Shown: one piece after another, positions 23,715 through 32,860 of the stretch
Position numbering within the stretch: position 1 is the first letter of the stretch
Layout of the letters: each line of letters starts with the position of its first letter
Source of the DNA: CAJWPI01 sp964635015
GTDB taxonomy: Bacteria; Pseudomonadota; Gammaproteobacteria; Magnimaribacterales; Magnimaribacteraceae
Reading direction: 5' to 3'
Assembly: GCA_964635015.1 (NCBI GenBank)
Contig: CAZWMS010000008.1
Span: 1-45,148 of the forward strand
DNA length: 45,148 nt
Notes under the pieces: model-generated
The model's input: the letters and a program-made list of their open reading frames with translations, nothing else
Database searches by the model: none
What the model was told of the DNA's origin: nothing
Made by a program: the position numbers and the translations under genes

Positions 23715-25027
23715 GATGCTAGCTTGATATCTACAAAAGCTTCAGATCTTAATTCAACCAAGGTTCTTTGGAGTTCTTGTTCATATTTTCTAGTAAAAAT
23801 TATCTGATAAGCTCGGTTTTTTCTTACAGACTCACTTACATCCTCATTCCTCCTGCCCAAGACCTCCAAAACATGCCATCCAAAACTTGATTTAAAAGGT
23901 TCAGAAATTTCATTTATATCTGTCTTATTTATCACTTCAGCAAAAATAGGGTCAAAAGTAGAAGGTGTGTTCCAACCAAGATCACCTCCATCCAATTTGG
24001 ATCCAGGATCTTCAGAAAATTCTCTAGCTAGGTCTTTAAAATCATCTCCATTTTTTAAATTATTGTATATCTCTTGAATTAAATCCTTGGTTTGAGAAGG
24101 TGTTCTTATCTCTGTTGATTTCAACAAAATATGCCTTACTAAAGTTTGATCTTCAAACTTCACTGTATCACCTCTTTTTTCTGATAGACGGAGAATGTGA
24201 AAGCCTGCACCACTTCTAATTAGCTTAGATATATCTCCTACTTCCATATTAATTATTATTTCAGAAAATAAGGTGGGAAGTTCAGAGGATTTTTTCCAAC
24301 CCAAACTCCCTCCTTCAAGAGCATTTTGTCCTGAAGAGTATGAAGCGGCTAGCTTGGAAAAACTTTCTCCACTCAATAACTCTTTAATAATACTCTTACC
24401 TTTTGTTTCTGCTTTTTTTATCTCTTCTTTAGTAGAGTTTCCCTTTAAGGGCAAAAGTATTTGTTGAACATTATATTCCTCTGCAAGTTTGGTTTTACCT
24501 TCTTCTGAATTAAGGAAGTTTTCTATTTCTTCATTTGTAATATCAATCTTTGAGCCAACCTTCCCCCTTTGAACTCTCTGAATTATCATATTTTTCTTAA
24601 CAGTTTCTCGAAGATCCCTATAAGAAATGTTCTGAGACTCAAGACTATCTTTAAAATTTTCAAGGTTTAGTGAATTTTGGGAAGCTATTTGAGAAAGAGA
24701 AGAATTTAATTCAGCATCGCTTATTTTTATGCCCGCTCTCTCTCCTATCTGCAGCTGAATTTCTTCCATAATTAATCTTTCAAGGACTTGTTCTTCTAGA
24801 ATTTTTTTTGGAGGCAATTCACTTCCAGTCTCTCTTATTCTACCTATAACTTCTTGAAGCCTGCTATTCAATTCAGATTCCATAATAACTCCTGACTCTA
24901 CTACTGCTATCACTCTATCTAGCAATTCTATTTCAGGTCTCAGTTTAGAAGGCAGTAAAGACAATATAAAAATAAGCAGGAGGAGAAGAATTTTCCTAGG
25001 TATAAAAACAATATTTAAATTAGTCAT
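23711..25027 (-). CDS. surA: Periplasmic chaperone/peptidyl-prolyl isomerase SurA
   Basis: Escorts outer-membrane beta-barrel proteins, including LptD, across the periplasm. It has 438 residues. A signal segment (about residues 8-28, KILLLLLIFILSLL) precedes LLDRVIAVVESGVIMESELN, the conserved start of the SurA N-domain. Two parvulin (PpiC) domains follow: one around LAEEYNVQQILLPL to GDISKLIRSGAGFHIL, the second from LVRHILLKS to ISEPFKSSFGWHVLEV. The C-terminal helix YQIIFTRKYEQELQ completes the chaperone core. It lies 49 bases after lptD, its client, and overlaps pdxA by 4 bases. Confidence 0.96.
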   Translation of the reverse strand: MTNLNIVFIPRKILLLLLIFILSLLPSKLRPEIELLDRVIAVVESGVIMESELNSRLQEVIGRIRETGSELPPKKILEEQVLERLIMEEIQLQIGERAGIKISDAELNSSLSQIASQNSLNLENFKDSLESQNISYRDLRETVKKNMIIQRVQRGKVGSKIDITNEEIENFLNSEEGKTKLAEEYNVQQILLPLKGNSTKEEIKKAETKGKSIIKELLSGESFSKLAASYSSGQNALEGGSLGWKKSSELPTLFSEIIINMEVGDISKLIRSGAGFHILRLSEKRGDTVKFEDQTLVRHILLKSTEIRTPSQTKDLIQEIYNNLKNGDDFKDLAREFSEDPGSKLDGGDLGWNTPSTFDPIFAEVINKTDINEISEPFKSSFGWHVLEVLGRRNEDVSESVRKNRAYQIIFTRKYEQELQRTLVELRSEAFVDIKLAS

Positions 25028-25076
25028 TTTTTTCTTATTATATTCTCATTTTCGTTCTTGTTAGCTAATGATGCAA

Positions 25077-27296
25077 TTATTCAAGCTTCTGAGAAGAAAT
25101 TATCTTAGAGACTTTCTTTCCAAGTCTTCCTAATTCCTTCAATTCAATAAATAGATATAGATTGTCTCTCAACCTACTGGGTTCATGGCCATTATATAAA
25201 GCCAAATAAGGGCTTTCATATTTATTTTTCCACGAAAAATAATCTTCAGTTATCCATTTTCTGTTCATTATTCCAAATTTTAAACAGCAGTTTGCATATT
25301 CGAAGCCCATTAATATATCCACAGATTTTGATCTATCTATGTCCTTTTGTAATCTTCCAAAAATTGAAAAGGATTTTGTTATAGGGAAATGAGCAATGGC
25401 TTCTATTTGATTGGTAGCGCTTAAATTATCTAACCAAGGCACGTAAGAAGGGTTTAAATTTTTCCTCCTATAAATAGACCTTAATTCAAATCTCCTTTTC
25501 TGCTTGTCATCATAAATAAATCCAAATGAGCCAGAGTTAATTTTTTTAGTTTTTCCATCCCATTCCAATAAGAGTGAGTAGCGAGAATTTTTGTTAATGT
25601 AGGATGTAACTTCACCGACAAAGGGAGATTTATCTATTTTCTCTAAAGTATATAAGCTATTTAATTTTTCTAAATAAAGGGCCTTTCCTAATGAAAAAAG
25701 AGTAGTCTTATTTCTTGAAAATGAAGATATATGCTCAATTCCAATTATTAATTTATCAGCTTTTGGATTTCTATCGAATCCACTGTATATATTTCGCCTA
25801 AAAAGGCCCTCATAATCTGTACTGAAGATTCTAGAATCTATAAGGGGAAGGTGAGATTCTTCTTCTTCTTTTACATAAACATATTTAATTGTAGGGGTGA
25901 GGGTTTTTTTTACTCCGTGTATATTTTTTTCTAGGAATACTCGGTATTCAGCCTCAAACCAGGGCGATGATCTAGTAAAGTTGCCGTGGTTTGTATTATA
26001 TTTAGTGATATCAGAACCTAAAGAAAAGGAGAAAGTTGAGCTAGCTAGATTTATTAAATATCTTAATTCCTGGCCTAGGTATGCCCTATCTACTTCGTTA
26101 AATTTACTAAAAAATAGTTTATTCCCCTCCCTTTGGTATGTACCTATTGAAGATGCTAGATGATAAGAAAAGTTCTTTTTGTATAAGGAAGAATTAAAAT
26201 TCAATTTTGGTTGGACTCTATACTCTTCTGATACAAAGGGATTAAGAATTTGAAATCTGTTTAACTCTAACCCCATATCAAAATAAGAAGTTTTCCAAAG
26301 CATACTTAGGTTCTTAGGTAAATAACTTGTTTTAGATTCTCCAAACTGACCATCTCCAATATCTCTAAAAAAATATTCATCGCTTGCTGATTTAAAATTT
26401 ATTTCTGTAAATAAAGCGTTCCTAATGCTTGTTTTGTGGGTCCAGGTAGTTTTCCAGCGCTTAGACCCTTGCCCAACTTCTCTTTTATATTCTTTATCAG
26501 ATAATAATGTTGCAACTCCTAATTTACCTCTAGAACTTTCTGAAACATACCTAAATTCTAGGGCCCCACCTGAACCTCTATCAGTTATGTGTCTTGGTGA
26601 AAAAACAAGGTCATAGTTAGGAGCGAGATTGAAATAATAAGGAAGTGATATATCTATTCCATCACCTCCCTGTCTTAAACTTGGCGACAAAAAACCTGAT
26701 AAGCGCTCATTACCCACGGAAGTTCTTACATAAGGAAAATAAAATATTGGAATATTTTTTATATTTAATTTAATGCCTTTAATTATTGCATTTCTTTGAT
26801 TTTTAAGTATTTCAATTTTTTTTGCACTTATTTCCCATATTGGGTCATCTTCTGAGCAATTTGTAAGATTAGAGTCTATTAAGATGACATCCCCTGAGGT
26901 TTTAATTTTTAAGTCTTGTGTACTTCCAAAAGAAGTATTTTTAAAATTTAAATTAGAATCTTTTACAGAAAATGATCTTTCTAAAAGATTAGCCGTTACA
27001 GAATCAGCATCAATTTTTAAATTAGAAGAAATTATTTTAACGTTATTCTCAATTAACAAACTTTCATCTAATTTGTTGTATAAAGCTTTATCGGCTTTAA
27101 ATTCAAGTAGATTTGTTGTAATACTTACATTTCCTTCAAGTATTAAATTGCCTCTTCTATCATTAGAAACTTTATCTGCATTAATAAACTCTATATTTAT
27201 ACTTTCTATTTTGTCTTCATTACCCCTAAGAATACTTAAATGTATTAAGCTTAGTAAGGTAATAAGAATTATAAAAATTTTTTTTAAAACTAACAT
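25077..27296 (-). CDS. lptD: LPS-assembly outer-membrane protein LptD
   Basis: Outer-membrane barrel that, with LptE, inserts lipopolysaccharide into the outer leaflet. It has 739 residues (784 in E. coli). After a signal (1-24), an OstA jelly-roll domain spans about 30-165 (LEGNVSITTNLLEFKADKA), then the barrel begins with IPIFYFPYVRTSVGNERLSG, a diagnostic LptD stretch. Cys147 (TNCSEDDPIW) and the adjacent Cys670-Cys671 (YANCC) match E. coli Cys173 and Cys724-725; no Cys near the mature N terminus corresponds to Cys31, so only one inter-domain disulfide is possible. It starts the 11-gene minus-strand run. Confidence 0.95.
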   Translation of the reverse strand: MLVLKKIFIILITLLSLIHLSILRGNEDKIESINIEFINADKVSNDRRGNLILEGNVSITTNLLEFKADKALYNKLDESLLIENNVKIISSNLKIDADSVTANLLERSFSVKDSNLNFKNTSFGSTQDLKIKTSGDVILIDSNLTNCSEDDPIWEISAKKIEILKNQRNAIIKGIKLNIKNIPIFYFPYVRTSVGNERLSGFLSPSLRQGGDGIDISLPYYFNLAPNYDLVFSPRHITDRGSGGALEFRYVSESSRGKLGVATLLSDKEYKREVGQGSKRWKTTWTHKTSIRNALFTEINFKSASDEYFFRDIGDGQFGESKTSYLPKNLSMLWKTSYFDMGLELNRFQILNPFVSEEYRVQPKLNFNSSLYKKNFSYHLASSIGTYQREGNKLFFSKFNEVDRAYLGQELRYLINLASSTFSFSLGSDITKYNTNHGNFTRSSPWFEAEYRVFLEKNIHGVKKTLTPTIKYVYVKEEEESHLPLIDSRIFSTDYEGLFRRNIYSGFDRNPKADKLIIGIEHISSFSRNKTTLFSLGKALYLEKLNSLYTLEKIDKSPFVGEVTSYINKNSRYSLLLEWDGKTKKINSGSFGFIYDDKQKRRFELRSIYRRKNLNPSYVPWLDNLSATNQIEAIAHFPITKSFSIFGRLQKDIDRSKSVDILMGFEYANCCLKFGIMNRKWITEDYFSWKNKYESPYLALYNGHEPSRLRDNLYLFIELKELGRLGKKVSKIISSQKLE

Positions 27297-27395
27297 AGAT
27301 GTTCTTAGATTATAAAGTTACATAAAGGTTCAAGAGGCTTATTTCTTTTAAGTTAAAAAGTCTTGGTTATAATCTAAAAAAACATCTTACTTTAA
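27297..27395. promoter_or_regulatory. Divergent lptD/amgK promoter region
   Basis: A 99-base spacer between divergent starts. Each strand has a consensus -10: plus-strand TATAAT at 27368-27373 for amgK (23 bases before its ATG) and minus-strand TATAAT at 27314-27309 for lptD. Neither has a good -35 at 16-18 bases; the nearest minus-strand box, TTGAAC (27333-27328), is only 13 bases away. This would drive the lptD-surA-pdxA run and the amgK-murU-rpe-trp run. No operator is obvious. Confidence 0.45.
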
Positions 27396-28415
27396 ATGCA
27401 AGAGGAGTCTTCTATAAAAAATAAACTTTTTCGCTGGAGTAATTCTAAGTTGAGAAAATTGAATAAAAAAAAAGCTGAAGCCATAGAAGAATTAAGAGAA
27501 GAAGCTAGCTCCAGACAATACTATAGACTTTTAGTTGATGGTGGATCTTTTATTGGAGTTTTTTCTCCACCTGAGAAAGAGCCCATTAAGAGATTTATTG
27601 ATATCAATAAAATTTTTATTAGCCAAGGCATTTCTGTTCCTAAGATATTAAGCTTTGATGAAAAAAAAGGCTTTATTCTAGTTGAAGATTTTGGAGATTC
27701 TGTTTTCCAATATCAATTAAATTCAGAAAATGCTTCATCTCTTTACACCATAGCATTTAATGAATTAATATTAATTCAGTCTATTGCAAATACAAAAATT
27801 CCTTCTATTTCAAAAGAAGAGGCATTTAGACAAATGTCTTTGTTTGAAGAATGGTTTTTGATTAACCTCTTGGATATAAAAATAAGCGACTCTTTAAAGA
27901 AATTAATTACAAAGAGTTATGACTTAATTTTAGAAGACTTTTTTTCACAACCTCAAGTTATTTGTCATTTTGATTTTGAATCCAGAAATCTTATGGTTTT
28001 AAAGAACGGAAAAGCAGGAGTTTTAGATTTCCAGGATGCGGTTAAAGGACCTATTTTTTTAGATCCAGCTGCACTTATTAAAGATTTATATCAAGACTGG
28101 TCCGAAGAGCAGATTGATATGTTGCTGGGAATTTATCTATCCAAAGCTCAAGAATCAGGTTTAGTATCATATTTTGATGAACTTAAATTACAAAGATGGT
28201 TTGATTCAGCTGGTTTACAGAGGCAGTTAAGAATTCTTGGTACTCTGTCCAGATTATATTTAAGAGATAAGAAATCTTTTAGACTTCCTGATTTAGAAAA
28301 GACATTACTGCTTTGCATTCGAAGTTCATCCAAATACAAAGATTTATCCCAACTAGCAAAATTTCTAGACTCATTACTTCCAGAGCTTAATAATCGTTTA
28401 AAGAACATATTATGA
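27396..28415 (+). CDS. amgK: N-acetylmuramate/N-acetylglucosamine kinase
   Basis: Phosphorylates MurNAc (and GlcNAc) at C1 in the cell-wall recycling shortcut found in Pseudomonas and relatives. It has 339 residues and an APH-like kinase fold. SSRQYYRLL near residue 37 matches the N-terminal lobe, FILVEDFGDSVFQ the hinge, and HFDFESRNLMVL the catalytic loop (His-x-Asp); LDFQDAVKGPIFLDPAALI gives the metal-binding Asp and the family tail. It overlaps murU by 4 bases (ATGA), and the amgK-murU pair next to lptD is conserved in Pseudomonas. No Shine-Dalgarno before the ATG. Confidence 0.93.
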   Translation: MQEESSIKNKLFRWSNSKLRKLNKKKAEAIEELREEASSRQYYRLLVDGGSFIGVFSPPEKEPIKRFIDINKIFISQGISVPKILSFDEKKGFILVEDFGDSVFQYQLNSENASSLYTIAFNELILIQSIANTKIPSISKEEAFRQMSLFEEWFLINLLDIKISDSLKKLITKSYDLILEDFFSQPQVICHFDFESRNLMVLKNGKAGVLDFQDAVKGPIFLDPAALIKDLYQDWSEEQIDMLLGIYLSKAQESGLVSYFDELKLQRWFDSAGLQRQLRILGTLSRLYLRDKKSFRLPDLEKTLLLCIRSSSKYKDLSQLAKFLDSLLPELNNRLKNIL

Positions 28416-29080
28416 AAGTTTTTTTATTGGCTGCTGGCATAGGGAAAAGACTGCGTCCCCTTACTAACTCTTTACCCAAACCTTTGATAGAAGTGCATGG
28501 TAAGCCAATTATTTTATGGAGCATAGAGAGACTTAGAGAGTCCGGCTTTAAAGATATTGTTATCAATTTATTCTACAAAGGTGAACAAATAAAAAAATTT
28601 CTTGGAGATGGATCTAATTATGGTGTAAAGATAGAATATTCTTTTGAAGATGACCTTTTGGGAACTGGGGGAGGTATCCAAAAAGCTCTAAATTTATTGG
28701 GTGATGAACAATTTCTTCTGGTTAGCACGGATATATGGACTGATTACAACTTTGAAAAGATTTGTATGCCAAATAACTCTCAAGCTCATATGGTATTAAT
28801 ACAAAACCCAGATAGTAATTACCTGGGTGATGCTTATTTAAATCAAGGCTTGGTTAAAATAACTGGTAAAGGAAGTAAATTAACCTATTCAGGTATAAGT
28901 TTGCTGGAGCCACAGCTATTTAGTCACATAAACTGCTCAAAATATGAACTTTGGGATTCCGTTCTATTACCAGCTAGTGAGGAGAATCTTGTAACAGGAG
29001 AGGTTTTTAAAGGTGCATTATTTAATATAAACAACATTGAGGACATAGAAAGATTAGACTCCTATCTAGCGCAAAGTTAA
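28412..29080 (+). CDS. murU: N-acetylmuramate alpha-1-phosphate uridylyltransferase
   Basis: Makes UDP-MurNAc from MurNAc-1-phosphate and UTP, completing the AmgK/MurU salvage route that bypasses MurA (the fosfomycin target). It has 222 residues and a nucleotidyltransferase fold. The N-terminal signature FLLAAGIGKRLRPLTNSLPKP binds nucleotide (here split as LLAAGIGKRLRPLT and LPKPL); GKPIILWSIERL, LLGTGGGI and STDIWTDYNF (metal-binding Asp) follow. Coupled to amgK by an ATGA overlap; 28 bases before rpe. The phosphatase MupP, usually nearby, is not in this window. Confidence 0.93.
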   Translation: MKVFLLAAGIGKRLRPLTNSLPKPLIEVHGKPIILWSIERLRESGFKDIVINLFYKGEQIKKFLGDGSNYGVKIEYSFEDDLLGTGGGIQKALNLLGDEQFLLVSTDIWTDYNFEKICMPNNSQAHMVLIQNPDSNYLGDAYLNQGLVKITGKGSKLTYSGISLLEPQLFSHINCSKYELWDSVLLPASEENLVTGEVFKGALFNINNIEDIERLDSYLAQS

Positions 29081-29108
29081 ACTTGCGAATCCTTATATAA
29101 AGAATAAT

Positions 29109-29777
29109 ATGCCTAAACAAAAATATGTAATAGCACCTTCAATTCTTTCTGCTGACTTTGCAAGACTGGGGGAAGAGGTTGAGAATGTAGTATCTGCTGG
29201 TGCAGATTGGATACATTTTGATGTTATGGACAATCACTATGTTTCTAATTTAACTATAGGACCTATGGTTTGCAATGCACTAAGGGAGTATGGAATTAAG
29301 GCCCCTATTGATGTCCACTTAATGGTTGAGCCTGTTGATGAATTAATTAAGAATTTTGCTAAAAGTGGAGCTACTTATATATCTTTCCACGCCGAAGCGT
29401 CTTCTGATGTAGTTCATTCACTAAAATTGATAAAAGATAATAAATGTAAAGCATCATTAGCTTTAAACCCTGATGTACCATTAAATTCAATAGAGAGTTA
29501 CTACGATCGTCTTGATATGGTGCTTCTCATGTCGGTCTTTCCTGGTTTTTCTGGGCAAGAGTTTATGCCCTCTGTTCTAGACAAGGTTAAACAACTAAGA
29601 GAAGTATTAGATAAAAAGAATCTTCAAGTCAGAATAGAAATAGACGGAGGAATTAAGTTAGATAATATATCTCAGGCAGCTAACTCTGGGGCTGATACTT
29701 TCGTTTCTGGTTCGGCTATTTTTGGGACAAAAGATTACAAGAACGTAATATCAAGAATGCGAAATTCTTTAAAGTAA
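29109..29777 (+). CDS. rpe: Ribulose-phosphate 3-epimerase
   Basis: Interconverts ribulose-5-P and xylulose-5-P in the pentose phosphate pathway. It has 222 residues and a TIM barrel. Motifs: APSILSADFARLG, HFDVMDNHYVSN (metal-ligand His/Asp), DVHLMVEP, ISFHAEAS, and IEIDGGIK. The loop reads MSVFPGFSGQEF where most family members have MSVNPGFGGQ, a small variation in the phosphate-side loop. It is 17 bases before trpE; gph, commonly between rpe and trpE, is absent. Confidence 0.96.
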   Translation: MPKQKYVIAPSILSADFARLGEEVENVVSAGADWIHFDVMDNHYVSNLTIGPMVCNALREYGIKAPIDVHLMVEPVDELIKNFAKSGATYISFHAEASSDVVHSLKLIKDNKCKASLALNPDVPLNSIESYYDRLDMVLLMSVFPGFSGQEFMPSVLDKVKQLREVLDKKNLQVRIEIDGGIKLDNISQAANSGADTFVSGSAIFGTKDYKNVISRMRNSLK

Positions 29778-29794
29778 GAATTGCACATCATATT

Positions 29795-31243
29795 ATGTCT
29801 CAACTTAGAATTCCCATATCTTTAGAGCTACTGGCTGATATGGAAACACCTTTAAGTGTTTTCAAAAAACTTGGAAATAAACCTTTTTCTTATCTTTTTG
29901 AATCTGTAGAAGGGGCTGAAAAGTGGGCAAGATATTCTTTAATAGGACTACCCTCTACGACGGTAATAAAGGTGCATAAGAACGACATTAAAATTTTTAA
30001 GGAAAACAAGGTTATAAAAAAATTTTCCTCACCAGACCCCCTTAAGTTCTTACAAGAATACCAGGATAGAATAGAGGTAAAACCCAACAATGAACTCCCT
30101 TCTTTTACTGGAGGGTTAGTAGGGTATCTTGGTTATGATTGCATAAGATACATAGAACCCAAATTATCCAAATCTAATTTACCAGATCCATTAGGAACAC
30201 CTGATGCTCTTTTTATGCTTTCAGAGGAAGTAGCAGTTTTTGATAATCTAAATAACAAATTACACCTGATAGTTTTGTCTGATAGTGAATCTAGAAGCGC
30301 TATTTCTAAGGCAAAAGAGAGACTTAAACATCTTTCAAACAAATTACTTAATCCCTTGCCCAAAGAGAATTCTTTAGAAATTATAGAACCAGTGGAGGAA
30401 GAAGATTTTGTATCAGGATTTGGAGAAGTTGAATTTAAAAAATCTGTAGAGATAATTAAGGAATACATTAAAGCCGGTGATGTGATGCAGGTGGTTTGTT
30501 CACAAAGAATGTCAGTTCCTTTTACTTCAGACCCTGTAGAGCTTTATAGATCTATAAGGCATCTAAACCCATCTCCCTATCTCTATTATTTAAATCTTGA
30601 TGAATTCCACATTGTTGGGTCTTCTCCTGAAATCTTAGCCAGATTAGAGAACAATGAAGTTACTGTTAGGCCTATAGCAGGAACGAGGAGAAGAGGGAAA
30701 GATAAAAAAGATGATTTAAGAATGGAAAAAGATTTAACAAATGATCCAAAAGAAATAGCAGAACATTTAATGTTAATAGATTTAGGGAGGAACGATATAG
30801 GTAGGATTTCTGAAGCTGGTTCAGTCGAGGTTACAGAGAAATTTGAGGTAGAAAGATATAGCCACGTAATGCATATGGTCTCTAATGTTAAAGGAAAGTT
30901 AAAAAAAGACTTAAATTATATGGATGTTGTAAGAGCTACCTTTCCTGCTGGGACTCTTTCAGGTGCACCTAAAATTAGAGCCATGGAGTTAATAGAAGAA
31001 ATTGAACCGGTTAAAAGAGGCATTTATGGAGGAGCTGTAGGTTATTTTTCATGGAATGGAAATATGGATATGGCTATAGCAATTAGAACTGCAATTATCA
31101 AGGATGACATTCTTTATATTCAAGCAGGAGGAGGTTTTGTAGCAGACTCTGATCCTGAATTAGAATGGAAAGAGGCTTTAAACAAAGGCAGGGCTATTTT
31201 TAAAGCCGTAGAAATGGTTCAAGAAAAATTAAAGGATAGGTAA
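29795..31243 (+). CDS. trpE: Anthranilate synthase component I
   Basis: Converts chorismate plus ammonia (from TrpG) to anthranilate, the first committed step of tryptophan synthesis. It has 482 residues. It opens close to LADMETPLSVFKKL, so it lacks about 10-15 residues found at the start of many homologues; no better upstream start exists after the rpe stop. YLFES (33-37) is the equivalent of the Trp-feedback LLES motif. Catalytic-domain motifs: GSSPEILARLE, IAGTRRRG, HLMLIDLGRNDIGR and FPAGTLSGAPKIRAME. It overlaps trpG by one base (TAATG). No leader peptide or attenuator fits in the 17-base spacer. Confidence 0.96.
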   Translation: MSQLRIPISLELLADMETPLSVFKKLGNKPFSYLFESVEGAEKWARYSLIGLPSTTVIKVHKNDIKIFKENKVIKKFSSPDPLKFLQEYQDRIEVKPNNELPSFTGGLVGYLGYDCIRYIEPKLSKSNLPDPLGTPDALFMLSEEVAVFDNLNNKLHLIVLSDSESRSAISKAKERLKHLSNKLLNPLPKENSLEIIEPVEEEDFVSGFGEVEFKKSVEIIKEYIKAGDVMQVVCSQRMSVPFTSDPVELYRSIRHLNPSPYLYYLNLDEFHIVGSSPEILARLENNEVTVRPIAGTRRRGKDKKDDLRMEKDLTNDPKEIAEHLMLIDLGRNDIGRISEAGSVEVTEKFEVERYSHVMHMVSNVKGKLKKDLNYMDVVRATFPAGTLSGAPKIRAMELIEEIEPVKRGIYGGAVGYFSWNGNMDMAIAIRTAIIKDDILYIQAGGGFVADSDPELEWKEALNKGRAIFKAVEMVQEKLKDR

Positions 31244-31806
31244 TGTTGTTGATGATAGATAATTATGATTCCTTTACTTACAATTTAGTACAGTATTTTT
31301 ATGAACTTGGACAGGAGGTAGAAGTTTATAGAAATGATGTAATATCAATACAAGAAGTAGAAAATAAGAAGCCTAAATATCTAGTTATTTCACCCGGTCC
31401 CTGTACTCCTAAAGAAGCAGGTATTTCTGTTAATCTAATTAAGAAATTTAAAGATAGAATGCCAATATTGGGTATTTGTTTAGGACATCAATGTTTGGGT
31501 GCAGCTTTTGGGGCAGATATAGTTAGGGCCAACAACATTATGCACGGTAAACTTTCTGAAATAACACACGATGGATCGGGTGTGTTTAAGGGAATAAAAA
31601 ACCCTTTTAATGCAACAAGATATCATTCATTGATTATAGAAAAAGAAAGTTTACCAAAAGAATTTATTGTTAACGCATGGACAAATACTAAAACAATAAT
31701 GGGCATTCAACATGAGAATTTTCCTCTTGTCGGTTTACAGTTTCATCCTGAATCAATTTCAAGCGAGGAAGGTATGAAAATTTTAAATAATTATTTGCAG
31801 ATCTAA
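31243..31806 (+). CDS. trpG: Anthranilate synthase component II (glutamine amidotransferase)
   Basis: Supplies ammonia from glutamine to TrpE. It has 187 residues and a class I glutamine amidotransferase fold. MLLMIDNYDSFTYNLVQYF is the usual start; the nucleophile is Cys79 in GICLGHQCLG, and the His-Glu pair sits in LQFHPESISSEEG. Its ATG shares a base with the trpE stop (TAATG), so the two chains are translationally coupled at matched levels. In some bacteria pabA doubles as trpG; its position here favours the Trp role, though sharing with PabB is possible. Confidence 0.95.
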   Translation: MLLMIDNYDSFTYNLVQYFYELGQEVEVYRNDVISIQEVENKKPKYLVISPGPCTPKEAGISVNLIKKFKDRMPILGICLGHQCLGAAFGADIVRANNIMHGKLSEITHDGSGVFKGIKNPFNATRYHSLIIEKESLPKEFIVNAWTNTKTIMGIQHENFPLVGLQFHPESISSEEGMKILNNYLQI

Positions 31807-31813
31807 TTTAAAC

Positions 31814-32860
31814 ATGAAGATCCAAGAAGGAATAAAAATTATCATGAAGGGTAAAGATCTTTCAAGAGATGATATTGCCTCAGTAATGAATCAAATCCTT
31901 ACAGGGGCTGCAACAGAAGCCCAAATAGGAGCTTTTTTAGTTTCATTAAGTATAAAGGGAGAATCTATTGAAGAAGTAATAGGTTCTGTTGAGGTAATGA
32001 GAAGTCTGTCTTCAAAAGTGCCTGTAGATATAGAGAATTTGGTAGATACTTGTGGTACAGGGGGAGTGGGATCTGGAATATTCAACGTCTCAACTGCAGC
32101 TGCTTTTGTGGCAAGTGCTTGTGGAGCAAAAGTTGCAAAACATGGAAATAGAAGCACTACTAGGAAAAGTGGTAGTGCAGATTTGCTAGAGGAAGCTGGG
32201 GTAGCTTTAGATCTTAACTCTAATAACGTTAAAAAATGTATACAGGAATTGGGTATAGGCTTTATGTTTGCTCCTTCTCATCACAGTGCGATGAAATATG
32301 CTGTTAAGCCCCGGAAGGAATTGGGAATAAAAACAATTTTTAATTTATTAGGTCCCCTAACAAACCCTGCCGGAGCTTTAAATCAAGTTTTAGGAGTTTA
32401 TGAGGATAAGTGGCTAAGGCCAATTGCAGAGGTTTTAAAAAAACTGGGGAGTAGAAATGTCTTAGTGCTTCATTCAGAAGATGGACTGGATGAGATTAGT
32501 ATTGCCGCTTCTACAAAAGTAGCAGAATTAAAAAATGGAGATATAAGAGAATATTCAATTTCTCCAAAAGACTTTGGACTTGAGATTTTGCCGCTTAAAG
32601 ACTTGAAAGTTAATTCTCCCAAAGAAAGCTTACAGCTAGTAAAGCAAGCCCTAAAAGGTGAAAATGAAATTGCTACTCATATGGTTGCTATGACTTCTGG
32701 TGCTGCCCTATATGTTGGTGGTCTTGCGAAAGGAATAAGTGAGGGTTTTGAGGTCTCGTTAGATAGCATAAGAAAAGGCAAAGCTATAAAAAAACTTGAG
32801 CAACTAGTTAATTTAAGCCAGTCCTTATATAAATCTGAAAATGAAGGGAACTTATCTTAA
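31814..32860 (+). CDS. trpD: Anthranilate phosphoribosyltransferase
   Basis: Joins anthranilate to PRPP. It has 348 residues and stands alone (not fused to TrpG). PRPP/Mg2+ motifs: DTCGTGGVGSGIFNVSTAAAF, split here as DTCGTGG and NVSTAAAFV, KHGNRSTTRKSGSADLLE (KHGNR, SGSADLLE), and MFAPSHHSAMKY with IFNLLGPLTNPA. It is 7 bases after trpG, and its last 20 bases overlap the start of trpC in another frame. Confidence 0.97.
   Translation: MKIQEGIKIIMKGKDLSRDDIASVMNQILTGAATEAQIGAFLVSLSIKGESIEEVIGSVEVMRSLSSKVPVDIENLVDTCGTGGVGSGIFNVSTAAAFVASACGAKVAKHGNRSTTRKSGSADLLEEAGVALDLNSNNVKKCIQELGIGFMFAPSHHSAMKYAVKPRKELGIKTIFNLLGPLTNPAGALNQVLGVYEDKWLRPIAEVLKKLGSRNVLVLHSEDGLDEISIAASTKVAELKNGDIREYSISPKDFGLEILPLKDLKVNSPKESLQLVKQALKGENEIATHMVAMTSGAALYVGGLAKGISEGFEVSLDSIRKGKAIKKLEQLVNLSQSLYKSENEGNLS

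Noticed and set aside
26884..27315. 143-codon plus-strand frame opposite the start of lptD
   Set aside because: Hydrophobic Leu/Ser-rich shadow of the OstA domain; it would also cross the lptD promoter.
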